Shown one piece after another: positions 1-7,490 of a DNA stretch of 32,545 bases. Origin of the DNA: Rhodospirillaceae bacterium (GTDB taxonomy: Bacteria > Pseudomonadota > Alphaproteobacteria > Rhodospirillales > Casp-alpha2); NCBI GenBank assembly GCA_018665815.1, contig JABJBP010000141.1, forward strand, positions 1-32,545, given 5' to 3'. The notes below the pieces were generated by a model, which saw only the letters and a program-made list of their open reading frames with translations, had not been told where the DNA came from and did not search any database. The position numbers and the translations under genes are program-made. Position 1 is the stretch's first letter; each line of letters begins with the position of its first letter.

Positions 1-1
1 A

Positions 2-91
2 AAGTGGACCAAGCCACCCAGACCATGGAAACAGGCGCTGAACCAGTTCGCCGTCCTGTTCCAGGACCGCTTTCCATCGTCAATATATTGA
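2..91 (+). CDS. IS256/Mutator-family transposase, C-terminal end only
   Basis: The frame starting at base 2 is open to a TGA at 89-91 and gives 29 residues beginning KWTKPPRPWKQALNQFAVLF, followed by QDRFPSSIY. The pattern W-x-x-P-x(3)-W-x(2)-ALNQFA-x(2)-F-x(2)-R just before the stop is the usual C-terminus of IS256/Mutator-type DDE transposases, from memory of that family. Only the last 29 residues are visible and the catalytic domain is outside the window, so activity cannot be judged. The stop codon sits inside a perfect palindrome (71-100) that may act as the transcription terminator of the element. Adjacent genes are truncated and rearranged, as expected near an active or once-active IS. 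Confidence 0.65.
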   Translation, partial: KWTKPPRPWKQALNQFAVLFQDRFPSSIY

Positions 92-100
92 CGATGGAAA
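71..100. repeat. Perfect 30-bp palindrome over the transposase stop codon
   Basis: Two 15-bp arms, TTTCCATCGTCAATA and its exact reverse complement, abut with no spacer. The transposase TGA (89-91) lies in the right arm. In RNA it could form a hairpin with a small AU-rich loop, and it is followed by a short A-rich stretch on the plus strand. A bidirectional terminator or a structure shielding the IS from read-through is a plausible role. It is seen directly in the sequence; the role is inference. Confidence 0.85.
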
Positions 101-136
101 AACGTGAAACGGTCGCTTCCACGGAAGACCGGACAC

Positions 137-366
137 TACCTGTCAGCTCTATCAGTTCTTGCTGAATTATATCCGGACACCCGACCTTGATGGCTTTAAA
201 AAATGCCTCGTAACCTCTTTCCATGTGCATTTTGTGAATACCCCGCATGATATGCCGCTCGCCGAGAGTATGTAGATAGCCATTAAGCTCTTCATGATCA
301 GTTTTTTGGCGGATCACTGTCTTCAAGGCCGTTTCGAACATGTCCTTCTGCGACTGTAGGTTCGTA
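137..366 (-). pseudogene. Globin-like domain fragment
   Basis: The minus-strand frame through 341-339 (ATG) is open across this stretch. It reads LQSQKDMFETALKTVIRQ, then LHTLGERHIMRGIHKMHMER, then GYEAFFKAI. The spacing L-x(2)-LG-x-RH-x(3)-GI-x(4)-H followed by a helix ending in FFKAI resembles the E to G helices of bacterial single-domain globins, with the His after Arg as candidate proximal haem ligand. The N-terminal half is missing: at 366/367 the sequence switches abruptly to the inverted FkbM copy. Beyond about 137 it runs into the IS end. It therefore looks like an internal remnant of a globin or globin-coupled sensor, destroyed at both sides. The family call rests on pattern only and is moderate. 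Confidence 0.45.
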
Positions 367-649
367 AAACTGAACATGGCCGGCAATATATCGGGCAGCT
401 CCATGCACGCCTTTGAGCGCGATTCCCATAGCTGGGACGAACAGATCAACATCAAGATCGCCCACCCGACATTGGGCTTCAACATTGACACCTTCATCCA
501 GCTTTATGATCGGCCACTGCCGACGCATATCAAGCTCGACGTCGATAGTACCGAAAAGGAAATTCTAGAGGGCGCGGCCGGGCTTTTGGCCAAAGGCCAA
601 GTCAAATCCATATGGGTGGAGGTCGACGGCGCGCTGGAGCGTGAGCGCA
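367..649 (+). pseudogene. Inverted partial copy of the FkbM methyltransferase gene
   Basis: These 283 bp match the reverse complement of 1273-1555 with 12 mismatches by hand count. They encode residues about 147-241 of the FkbM protein at 1178-1993, in the opposite orientation, with no start, no SAM-binding motif and no C-terminus. Eleven of the 12 differences are silent and the other changes one Pro to Arg. The last 112 bp (538-649) are identical, so the differences sit only in the left part. The fragment abuts a globin fragment on the left and a formyltransferase fragment on the right. An open frame continues to 792 only because it reads antisense through the formyltransferase. Confidence 0.9.
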
Positions 650-1077
650 TCCAATTCCTCGATCATCTTATGAAAGGTGATGCCGAAATTCTCGCACCCT
701 TCGAGGATGGCAAACGCTGGTGCCGCGGAGCCACGATAATCAGGAAGCGGCGCGGCGTGGAAGTTTATGACGCCATTGTTTGGCGCAGCTAGCTGGTCTG
801 CCGTGAACAAGTGACCATTGCCGGCGGAGACTACACAATCCAAATTTTTGATCGAAAGAACATCGTTGGCCGAGTTGTAAATTTTCACGCTTTATTCATG
901 GCAAAGATCAACAATAGGTTGAGTGCCATCGCCAAGATGATTTGCTGGATAAACACCATCAAGTTTTATTTGCGAAGAATTATTTAATTCAATCAAATAC
1001 CTAAGGAATTCGCTCCCTACGGGGCCACCGCCAAAAAACGCAGCGGTGGGAATCTTGCGCGATTGTATAAACGGCAT
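650..1077 (-). pseudogene. Formyltransferase (Met-tRNA/sugar N-formyltransferase fold), truncated and with an in-frame TAA
   Basis: The frame begins with ATG at 1077-1075 and a Rossmann-like start (AAFFGGGPVGSEFLRYL). After codon 61 it meets TAA at 894-892, and the same frame continues with VVSAGNGHLFTADQL, the loop motif INFHAAPLPDYRGSAAPAFA, and ITFHKMIEELD. The N-x-H of INFH and the final Asp correspond to the catalytic Asn-His-Asp of the formyltetrahydrofolate-dependent formyltransferase fold. The gene is cut exactly at that Asp (about 650), where the inverted FkbM copy begins, so the C-terminal domain is missing. The position behind an FkbM gene and a glycosyltransferase-like gene suggests a sugar N-formyltransferase of a surface-glycan cluster rather than the housekeeping fmt. 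Two independent lesions make it a clear pseudogene. Confidence 0.8.
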
Positions 1078-1177
1078 GTCTGCTCATTAATGTTATGAAA
1101 TTAACAGAATCAATATCCTGAATCTGTTCAAGGTTGCAATCCAAATTTATGGAGCTTTTGTCGCGACGCGGGCTTTT

Positions 1178-1993
1178 TCACCCCTTCGGCAGGAACTCCA
1201 AATTCCGGGTCCGGCCCTTGGTGTGGTTAGCGGCGTAGCCCATGACCTCCAACGCGGCGATGATGCCTTGGTTGCGCTCACGCTCCAGCGCGCCGTCGAC
1301 CTCCACCCATATGGATTTGACTTGGCCTTTGGCCAAAAGCCCGGCCGCGCCCTCTAGAATTTCCTTTTCGGTACTATCGACGTCCAACTTGATATGCGTC
1401 GGCAGCGGCGGGTCGTAAAGCTGGATGAAGGTGTCAATGTTGAAGCCCAATGTCGGGTGGGCGATCTTGATGTTGATCTGTTCATCCCAGCTGTGGGAAT
1501 CGCGCTCAAAGGCATGCATGGAACTGCCCGAGATGTTGCCGGCCATGTTCAGTTTGCCAAGCCGGGTCTGGTCATCGAAGGCCAGGCAATAGGCATCGAC
1601 ATGATCTAGCAGCTTGTTGATTTCCAGGTTTTTCATCAGCGTGAAATAGGTCGACGATGCGGGCTCAAACGCCAAGGTCCGGTGTCCGGCGAGGCCTGCA
1701 TACATCGTATAGATGCCGACGTTGGCGCCGATGTCCCAAAACACCGTATCCGCCGGCATGGCGTCGATCCATTCCAAGGTATCGGGCTCATGGGTCATGT
1801 AGACTGGCGGATACATGGCGGTTTCGCGGGAATTGCAATACATGGTGAGCTCGCCGTGCGGGGTCTGCACGGGGATTTTATCAATCAAATATTGCGCCGC
1901 CGTGGCCCGACACGACGTGCGGCGCACCCGGTTGAGCGGCGCTGTAATTGTCCGGCCGAAACCGGCGATGAAGCGCGCGATGGTTTTGCTCAT
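1178..1993 (-). CDS. FkbM-family SAM-dependent methyltransferase
   Basis: 271 residues. The SAM-binding glycine motif WDIGANVGIYT is at about residues 86-96, followed by the acidic strand end LAFEPASSTYFTLMKNLEIN, typical of FkbM methyltransferases that O-methylate sugars or natural products. The conserved C-terminal block HIKLDVDSTEKEILEGA, then IWVEVD, is at about residues 195-230. The ATG at 1993 overlaps the stop of the upstream glycosyltransferase-like gene (1990), so the two are translationally coupled. Downstream, after about 100 bp, lies a broken formyltransferase on the same strand. Residues 147-241 are duplicated in inverted orientation at 367-649. The gene itself looks complete. 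The substrate is unknown; surface-polysaccharide methylation is inferred from context. Confidence 0.88.
   Translation of the reverse strand: MSKTIARFIAGFGRTITAPLNRVRRTSCRATAAQYLIDKIPVQTPHGELTMYCNSRETAMYPPVYMTHEPDTLEWIDAMPADTVFWDIGANVGIYTMYAGLAGHRTLAFEPASSTYFTLMKNLEINKLLDHVDAYCLAFDDQTRLGKLNMAGNISGSSMHAFERDSHSWDEQINIKIAHPTLGFNIDTFIQLYDPPLPTHIKLDVDSTEKEILEGAAGLLAKGQVKSIWVEVDGALERERNQGIIAALEVMGYAANHTKGRTRNLEFLPKG
1273..1555 (-). repeat. Right arm of the 283-bp inverted repeat (partner 367-649)
   Basis: This is the part of the intact FkbM gene that reappears in inverted orientation at 367-649. Coordinates pair as x + y = 1922. Between the arms lie 623 bp (650-1272) containing the FkbM 3' end and the truncated formyltransferase. 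Homologous recombination between the arms would invert that segment. Confidence 0.92.
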
Positions 1994-2940
1994 GGACGGG
2001 CTCCGCGTTGTTCCAAGGTGTCTTCGACGATGGCGATAAAACGCTCAAACAGTTCCTGGTTTTGGGCGACGCCCGACAGGTGCAGGACCTTGACGCTGTT
2101 CAGATCACCGCCGTCATATTCATGATTGAGGACGCTGTTGTAAATGTGGTTGGGGATGGTGCGAATTTTCACCGGCGTGCCTTCGAAATCCACGGTGCCG
2201 ATGCGCCAGTCGTCCAACACGTTGTCTTTGGTGCCGCGGACTCTTTCCTCGACCATGCGGCTTAGCGACGCAATGACGCGGAGCTTTTCCGTATTGGTCG
2301 CCAAGGTCTTGTACCAGGCATCCAAGAAAACCCTGCGCGCCTCAACGTCGGTGCCAAAGCCCATAATGCCGTCGCTCAAGGCGTGGCATCGGTTCGGTTC
2401 CCAAAGTTGTTTTTCCAGCTCCAGGCTCGGCATGATGACATCGGGCTCGCCTTCGTAGACAACATCCAGGTCTTCGACCAAATAGGCGTCGGCATCCAAA
2501 AAGAAGAACGGCCGGGCACCGATGCGCCGGGCGCAATCGCCCAGGGCATAGCATTTGTGCAGCAGCAAGTTTTCATAACGCATGGCGCGCTCAAGGACGC
2601 CGCGCGCCGGGCCTGAATTGGGATATCTTTTCAGGAAAAATTTATTGAAGCGGCGCTTCAAACTGGCCCGCTCGCGGGAGTTGAATGCCTTGGCCAATTC
2701 GTTCAGACCGTCCGCGCCCAGTGGATCCAGCAGTTCCATGGTGTCGGCGACGCGTTCGCTCCAACTGACGACCTCGACGCCGGATTGAAACGTCGAATGG
2801 CTGGGCCGACCATTTTCGTCGCCCCAGTCATAGACCAAAACGTCGGCGTTCGGGTAGAGGCGGCGCAGCAGTTCGATGTTCTTGCGGATCAGGAAGTGAT
2901 AATCACGGGTCCCGAAGTATACGAAGAGAAGATTATCCAT
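1990..2940 (-). CDS. Glycosyltransferase-like protein, function unknown
   Basis: 316 residues, no signal peptide or obvious membrane segment. The N-terminus (MDNLLFVYFGTRDYHFLIRK) followed by PNADVLVYDWG resembles the first strands of a nucleotide-sugar binding fold. FFFLDADAYLVEDLD at about residues 145-159 carries a D-x-D motif of the kind that binds metal and sugar nucleotide in GT-A glycosyltransferases. A later block, CHALSDGIMGFGTD, resembles the acceptor-side loop of capsular and galactosyl transferases. The stop overlaps the start of the FkbM gene by 4 bp. Together they look like part of a surface-glycan cluster that has been eroded to the left. No specific family name is certain. Confidence 0.65.
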   Translation of the reverse strand: MDNLLFVYFGTRDYHFLIRKNIELLRRLYPNADVLVYDWGDENGRPSHSTFQSGVEVVSWSERVADTMELLDPLGADGLNELAKAFNSRERASLKRRFNKFFLKRYPNSGPARGVLERAMRYENLLLHKCYALGDCARRIGARPFFFLDADAYLVEDLDVVYEGEPDVIMPSLELEKQLWEPNRCHALSDGIMGFGTDVEARRVFLDAWYKTLATNTEKLRVIASLSRMVEERVRGTKDNVLDDWRIGTVDFEGTPVKIRTIPNHIYNSVLNHEYDGGDLNSVKVLHLSGVAQNQELFERFIAIVEDTLEQRGARP

Positions 2941-3085
2941 GACGATGTTCGAAAGGCCTCAATACGCGTTCTCAACTGGCGCGCATACTGCCTTCGCGGG
3001 ACGCCAATGAACAGATCAAAATCGCTAAGCGGCGGTTTTTGGGCTGGCAGCTTGTCCGCCGCAGCCCCCGCTTATAGGATCGTCG

Positions 3086-3091
3086 TATAAT
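3086..3091 (+). promoter_or_regulatory. Candidate -10 box for the GST gene
   Basis: A perfect TATAAT lies 35 bp upstream of the GST start codon, within an otherwise GC-rich gap of 186 bp between divergent genes (2941-3126). No convincing -35 element is seen 16-18 bp upstream. The rest of this gap shows no other gene I can support. Confidence 0.35.
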
Positions 3092-3126
3092 CCACGCGAT
3101 TGACGCCTTAGAGAAGGAACCGCCCC

Positions 3127-3828
3127 ATGACCGAGACCTATCACCTGATCAGTTCCGTGACCTGCCCCTGGGTGCAGCGCTCGGTGATCACCATGCGCGC
3201 CAAGGGCGTGGCCTTTGATGTCACTTATGTCAATTTGCGCGAGAAGCCCGGCTGGTTCTTGGAAATCTCGCCGCACGGTAAGGTGCCGGTTTTGAAGGTC
3301 GGCGACGCGGCGCTCTTTGAATCGAACGCCATCGCCGAATACCTGGACGAGGTCGTTGAGCCGCAACTTCACCCCGCTGATCCCATCAAACGCGCGCAGA
3401 ACCGCGCCTGGACGGATTTCCTCCCCACGTTCGGTTGGGGGCCCGGCCTGAACAACCTGACTTATTGCAAAACGCGCGAGGATTTGCCCGAAGCGCTTGA
3501 GAACGCGCGGTTGCGCCTGGCGCGCCTGGAAGGTGCCATCGCGCGCGAACGCGGCAACGACGGACCTTATTTCAATGGCGTAAAACTTTGTCTCGTCGAT
3601 GCCGCCTACGGGCCGTTCTTCCAGCGCTTCGCCATTGCCGAGCGGGTGCTGCAGACCGACATTTTGGCGGAGTTCCCATTGGTCAGCACCTGGGTCGACG
3701 CCCTTCTGGCCGACGACACCGTGACCGGCGCCGTGGACGACACCTTCGCCGCAGAGTTCGACAAAAACCTGGAACGTCGCGGCACCCTGGCCTGGGAACT
3801 GATGAGCGCGGCGGCAGCGGCGGAATAG
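3127..3828 (+). CDS. Glutathione S-transferase family protein
   Basis: 233 residues with a thioredoxin-like N-terminal domain. SSVTCPWVQRSVITMRAKGV near the N-terminus has the C-P-W motif seen in omega/Cys-type GSTs, followed by VNLREKPGWFLEISPHGKVP and the cis-Pro plus FESNAIAEYLDE block that binds the glutathione gamma-glutamyl group. An all-helical C-terminal domain follows (about 85-225). A Shine-Dalgarno-like AAGGA precedes the ATG. Cys-type GSTs act as thiol transferases or dehalogenases; the substrate here is unknown. It ends convergently with the molybdenum hydroxylase operon. The stop codon lies in a 9-bp tandem repeat (3821-3846). Confidence 0.9.
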   Translation: MTETYHLISSVTCPWVQRSVITMRAKGVAFDVTYVNLREKPGWFLEISPHGKVPVLKVGDAALFESNAIAEYLDEVVEPQLHPADPIKRAQNRAWTDFLPTFGWGPGLNNLTYCKTREDLPEALENARLRLARLEGAIARERGNDGPYFNGVKLCLVDAAYGPFFQRFAIAERVLQTDILAEFPLVSTWVDALLADDTVTGAVDDTFAAEFDKNLERRGTLAWELMSAAAAAE

Positions 3829-3846
3829 GCGGAATAGCCGGAATAG
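3821..3846 (+). repeat. Three 9-bp tandem repeats, each with an in-frame TAG
   Basis: CGGAATAG occurs at 3821, 3830 and 3839, spaced exactly 9 bp. The first TAG (3826-3828) ends the GST gene, and the next two are also in its frame. Replication slippage is the simple explanation. It merges into a GGCGGCG/CGCCGCC hairpin (3846-3852 with 3863-3869) that could be a weak terminator between the convergent genes. Confidence 0.75.
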
Positions 3847-3853
3847 GCGGCGA

Positions 3854-6145
3854 TTAATTCCCCGCCGCCACTTCCTCAATCGCCTTCAAAACCTTCGGCG
3901 GCGACAGCGGCAGATTGCTCATGGGTTTACCCACAGCGTTCTCAACCGCGTTGGCGACGGCGGCGGGGGCTGAGACCAACGGCGGCTCGCCGACGCCGCG
4001 TACCCCGTAAGGATGGTTCGGGTTCGGGACCTCGACGATGACGGTGTCGATCATCGGCACGTCGGACGCCACCGGCATGCGGTAATCCAAGAACCCGGTG
4101 TTTTGCAGACATCCCTTGGCGTCGTAGATGTATTCTTCATTCAGCGCCCAGCCGATACCTTGGACGGCGCCGCCCTGCATCTGGCCTTCAACGTAGTCCG
4201 GTGAAATAGCCCGGCCGACGTCTTGGAAGATGGTGTAGCGCTTGGTCGCGGTGAAGCCGGTTTCCGGATCGATTTCGACGTCCACCAATTGCGCACAAAA
4301 CGCCGCCCCCTGCCCCGTCGCATTGATTTCAGAATGGCCGGCAACGGCGCCGCCCATCTTCGTCGCCATTGCGGCAAGTTCCTTCAGGCTCAAGGGCTCG
4401 ATGTCGCCCTTGCGAGCATCCGGCGGCAACGCGTGGCCGGAATCCCAGCGCACGTCTTCCGTCGCGATTTCCCATTTCCGGGCTGCGATATCGCGCAGCT
4501 TGTCGATAACGTCGCGCGCCGCGTTGATCACCGCCATGCCGGTGGCGTAGGTCGTGCGGCTACCCGCCGTCTGATAGCTGTAGGGCACCGAGCCCGTGTC
4601 AGCGATGATCGGTTTGACCAATTCAACGTCAAGACCCAGTTCCTCCGCCGCCATGGCCCGCATGGATGAGCGCGAGCCGCCGATATCGGGGTTGCCGGTG
4701 GCGACACTGACGGTACCGTCGTCTTGCAAGATTACCGACGCACTGCTCAAGCCGCCGCCGTGCAGCCAATAGCCGACGGCAAAGCCGCGGCCCTGATTGG
4801 CGCCGATGGCTGCCTTGTAGTGCGGGTGCGCCTTGACCTCTTCCAAGACCTCAATGAGCCCGATGCGGCCGTGCTTGTGGCCCTTCAGGCTTTCGTCGCC
4901 TTCCTTGACGGCGTTCTTTAGGCGAATTTCGACCGGGTCCATACCGATACGCTCAGCCAATTCATTGAGCACGCCCTCGGCGGCGAACGTCGCCATGGGC
5001 GCGCCCGGCGCACGGTAGGCCGCGACCTTCGGTCGGTTGACGCAGACGTCATAGGCGGCGGCCCGCGTGTTGGGGATGTTATAGGGTGAAAAGAATGTTT
5101 CCACGGCGCGGCCCACGGGCGAGCCCTTGAACGCACCGGCCTGATACCAGATGTCGGCCTCACCGGCGGTAATGGTGCCGTCGTTTTTGACGCCCATTTT
5201 AATGCGGCAATAAGACCCGGCCGCCGGGCCGGTGGCGCGGAACACTTCCGGGCGGGTCAGCGTGGCGCGCACCGGGCGGCCGGTCTTCTGCGACAGAATG
5301 ACTGCGATGGGTTCGGCGTAGAGCGTCGTCTTGCCGCCGAAACCGCCGCCGATCTCCGACGCCGTAACCCAAACTTTGGCCATCTCCATCTTCAATAACT
5401 TGGACAGCAACGTGCGGGCGACGAAATGCCCCTGGGTGGATGTCCACAATTCAACGCCGCCGTCTTCCGACGTCGTCGCCAGGCACGCCATGGGCTCGAT
5501 ATAGCCCTGATGGACGGGCTCGGAGGTAAACGTCCGCTCAATCACCACGTCGGCGTCGGCGAAGCCGGCCTCCAGATCGCCGCGCTCGCCGCCCAACACC
5601 CGAAAGACGTTGGATGGCTTATCGGTGTCCGGACCAGTGCCGTCGGTATATTGATCGTCATGCAAAACGGGCGCATCGGGCTGCGCTGCCTTATACGGAT
5701 CAAGGACAAACGGCAGGACTTCGTAGTCGACCGCGATCAGCTTCAGCGCCTCGCGGGCGATGGCGTCCGACGTGGCGGCCACGGCGGCCACGGCGTGGCC
5801 GTCATACAGCGCCTTGTCACGCGCCATGATGTTGAGGCCCAGGTCATGGAAATCTTGAATGATCGGTGGATAGGGCGGTTGGGCCAGCGGATGGGTCGGG
5901 ATGTCCGCGCCAGTCATCACCGCCTTGACGCCCTTCAACGCTTCGGCTTTCGAGGTATCGATGGATAGTATTTGGGCGTGGGCGTGCGGGCTGCGCAGGA
6001 TCTTCGCATACAGCATGCCGGGCACGATCATGTCGTCGCCGTAACGCGCCCGACCGGTGACCTTGTCGACGCCATCGGGGCGCGGTGTCGCTTGGCCGAC
6101 GAATTTGTAATTGCTGATCGGCCGTTTGTTGCTGATCTCATTCAT
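3854..6145 (-). CDS. Xanthine dehydrogenase family, molybdopterin-binding (large) subunit
   Basis: 763 residues, a usual length for separate Mo subunits. The N-terminal domain starts with VGQATPRPDGVDKVTGRARY and LRSPHAHAQIL, typical of the aldehyde oxidase a/b hammerhead domain. Mo-cofactor contacts include ASEIGGGFGGK and a C-terminal GVRGVGEPPLVSAPAAVANA, which contains the catalytic Glu of the family. The segment AYRAPGAPMATFAAE lies where CO dehydrogenases have AYxCSFR (form I) or AYRGAGR (form II), so this is not a typical CoxL and the substrate is unknown (purine, aldehyde, N-heterocycle or aromatic). Its ATG overlaps the stop of the 2Fe-2S gene, so it is translationally coupled in a FAD-FeS-Mo operon. 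Confidence 0.92.
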   Translation of the reverse strand: MNEISNKRPISNYKFVGQATPRPDGVDKVTGRARYGDDMIVPGMLYAKILRSPHAHAQILSIDTSKAEALKGVKAVMTGADIPTHPLAQPPYPPIIQDFHDLGLNIMARDKALYDGHAVAAVAATSDAIAREALKLIAVDYEVLPFVLDPYKAAQPDAPVLHDDQYTDGTGPDTDKPSNVFRVLGGERGDLEAGFADADVVIERTFTSEPVHQGYIEPMACLATTSEDGGVELWTSTQGHFVARTLLSKLLKMEMAKVWVTASEIGGGFGGKTTLYAEPIAVILSQKTGRPVRATLTRPEVFRATGPAAGSYCRIKMGVKNDGTITAGEADIWYQAGAFKGSPVGRAVETFFSPYNIPNTRAAAYDVCVNRPKVAAYRAPGAPMATFAAEGVLNELAERIGMDPVEIRLKNAVKEGDESLKGHKHGRIGLIEVLEEVKAHPHYKAAIGANQGRGFAVGYWLHGGGLSSASVILQDDGTVSVATGNPDIGGSRSSMRAMAAEELGLDVELVKPIIADTGSVPYSYQTAGSRTTYATGMAVINAARDVIDKLRDIAARKWEIATEDVRWDSGHALPPDARKGDIEPLSLKELAAMATKMGGAVAGHSEINATGQGAAFCAQLVDVEIDPETGFTATKRYTIFQDVGRAISPDYVEGQMQGGAVQGIGWALNEEYIYDAKGCLQNTGFLDYRMPVASDVPMIDTVIVEVPNPNHPYGVRGVGEPPLVSAPAAVANAVENAVGKPMSNLPLSPPKVLKAIEEVAAGN

Positions 6146-6621
6146 GCGTTTGCCCTCATTTCCGCGGCCGCATCCAATACGGCGCGCACAATTTTATCGT
6201 ATCCCGTGCACCGGCAGAGATTGCCGGCCAAACCAAATCGAACCTCAGTTTCCGTCGGGTCCGGGTTGGCTTCCAATAAGGCTTTCGCCATGTTCAGAAA
6301 ACCCGGCGTGCAGACCCCGCATTGCAAGGCCGCGTGATCCAGGAATTTTTGCTGCAGCGGATGCAGCTCACCGCCGGTTGCCATGCCCTCGATGGTCTCG
6401 ATCTCGGCGCCCTCGACCTCGGCGCCGAGGACCAGACATGAATTGACTGGACGGCCGTTCAAAACGACCGTGCACGCGCCGCAATCCCCAGTCCCGCACC
6501 CGTTCTTGGTCCCGGTCATCTGCAAGTTGGTGCGCAACACATCCAACAGAGTTTCGCCCGCCCGGCAGGTGTACTCAACCTCGTCGCCGTTGACGGTGGC
6601 AGTGATCAAATGTTTGGCCAT
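6142..6621 (-). CDS. Xanthine dehydrogenase family, (2Fe-2S)-binding small subunit
   Basis: 159 residues. The plant-ferredoxin-type cluster is bound by the Cys set in GTKNGCGTGDCGACTVVLNG with a further Cys in VNSCLVL. The second cluster is bound by LQCGVCTPGFLN and NLCRCTGYDKIVRAV in the C-terminal helical domain. All eight expected Cys are present, so both clusters should assemble and pass electrons from the Mo site to the FAD subunit. It overlaps its upstream and downstream neighbours by 4 bp each (ATGA), showing a tightly coupled operon. Confidence 0.95.
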   Translation of the reverse strand: MAKHLITATVNGDEVEYTCRAGETLLDVLRTNLQMTGTKNGCGTGDCGACTVVLNGRPVNSCLVLGAEVEGAEIETIEGMATGGELHPLQQKFLDHAALQCGVCTPGFLNMAKALLEANPDPTETEVRFGLAGNLCRCTGYDKIVRAVLDAAAEMRANA

Positions 6622-7490
6622 CAGTTTTTCTCCGCGCGTTGCCAGGCAATCGTCGTCGCCCGGCGGGCCAGCACGCCGGCCACTTTGGTTCTGAATTCAA
6701 CAGTGCCGCGTTTGTCGTCAATGGGGCTGCAGGTGTCACTGGCCGCAGCGGCAAGCGCCGCCAGCATCGCATCATCAAGTTTGTTGCCAACCATAATTTC
6801 TGACGCCGCAGCAACCAGACGCGCCGTCGGCGCAACGGCGCCCAAAGCTAGGCGAACGGCGGCGCAAGTGCCGTCGTCATTCAGCGACAACGCCGCGCCG
6901 GCACCAACCACGGCGATATCCATTTCCGTGCGGGGAATGAACCGAAGATACGCATCTCCCGAGCCCGCTGCTGGCCTCGGTAGCACCAGACTGACCACGA
7001 ATTCCCCCGCCGCCAGCACCGTCTGGCCGGGCCCGGATGAAAACTCCTCGACCGGCACATCGCGCACGCCGTCCGGCCCTGCGATGGACACCCGAGCGTT
7101 TGCTGCGGTCAACGCCGGCACGCTATCGGCGGCCGGTGATGCATTGCACAGGTTGCCGCCGACGGTGGCGCGGCCCTGGACTTGCGCCGAGCCAATCAAT
7201 TCCACGGCCTCGACGACCCCCGGCCACAAGGCTTTTAACTCGGCATGCTCACCCAATTCCGCGCCGGTCACGGCAGCGCCGATGCGGATGTCATCAGCAC
7301 CGATGGTGACGCTCCGGGTTTCCGTGATATTTTTGATATCGACCAACAACGTCGGCGCGATCATCTCTTCGCGCATCTGCACCAACAAGTCCGTGCCGCC
7401 GGCAAATATTCGCGCACTATCGTCGCCCGCCGCCAACAGGGCGACGGCGGCGTCAACGCTTTTAGGCGCTTCATATTTCAATTCGCTCAC
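6621..7490 (-). CDS. Xanthine dehydrogenase family, FAD-binding (medium) subunit
   Basis: 289 residues, normal for CoxM-type subunits. The flavin pyrophosphate-binding motif is ARIFAGGTDLLVQM near residue 30, followed by the second motif VQGRATVGGNLCNASPAADS near residue 110, both diagnostic of this FAD-binding fold. The start is GTG at 7490, with GGGAG about 11 bp upstream. It is the first gene of the operon, preceded by a 255-bp gap (7491-7745) that holds a terminator-like hairpin of the next gene and possibly the operon promoter. The FAD subunit would hand electrons to NAD or another acceptor. Confidence 0.93.
   Translation of the reverse strand: MSELKYEAPKSVDAAVALLAAGDDSARIFAGGTDLLVQMREEMIAPTLLVDIKNITETRSVTIGADDIRIGAAVTGAELGEHAELKALWPGVVEAVELIGSAQVQGRATVGGNLCNASPAADSVPALTAANARVSIAGPDGVRDVPVEEFSSGPGQTVLAAGEFVVSLVLPRPAAGSGDAYLRFIPRTEMDIAVVGAGAALSLNDDGTCAAVRLALGAVAPTARLVAAASEIMVGNKLDDAMLAALAAAASDTCSPIDDKRGTVEFRTKVAGVLARRATTIAWQRAEKN

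Larger units (their letters stand above)
1..140 (+). mobile_element. Right end of an IS256-type insertion sequence (partial)
   Basis: The window opens inside an insertion sequence. The transposase C-terminus is at 2-91, followed by about 50 bp of non-coding end sequence. The element probably stops near 140, because on the minus strand a globin-like reading frame becomes recognisable just beyond (137-366). The outermost bases, read inwards from 140 on the minus strand, begin GGTAGTGTCCGG, a plausible terminal inverted repeat start. The left end lies outside the window, so the inverted repeat and target duplication cannot be verified. The exact boundary is inference. Confidence 0.55.

Noticed and set aside
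340-792. 150-aa plus-strand ORF containing FkbM-like sequence
   Set aside because: Only 367-649 is FkbM-derived; the rest reads antisense through the formyltransferase and globin fragments. There is no SAM motif or valid N-terminus.
2905-3075. Short minus-strand open frame upstream of the glycosyltransferase-like gene
   Set aside because: About 56 codons with no start codon or family similarity, overlapping the next gene; not supportable.
3025-3879. 284-aa minus-strand open frame opposite the GST gene
   Set aside because: The opposite strand holds a clear GST with a ribosome-binding site; this frame is low-similarity Arg/Gly-rich antisense.
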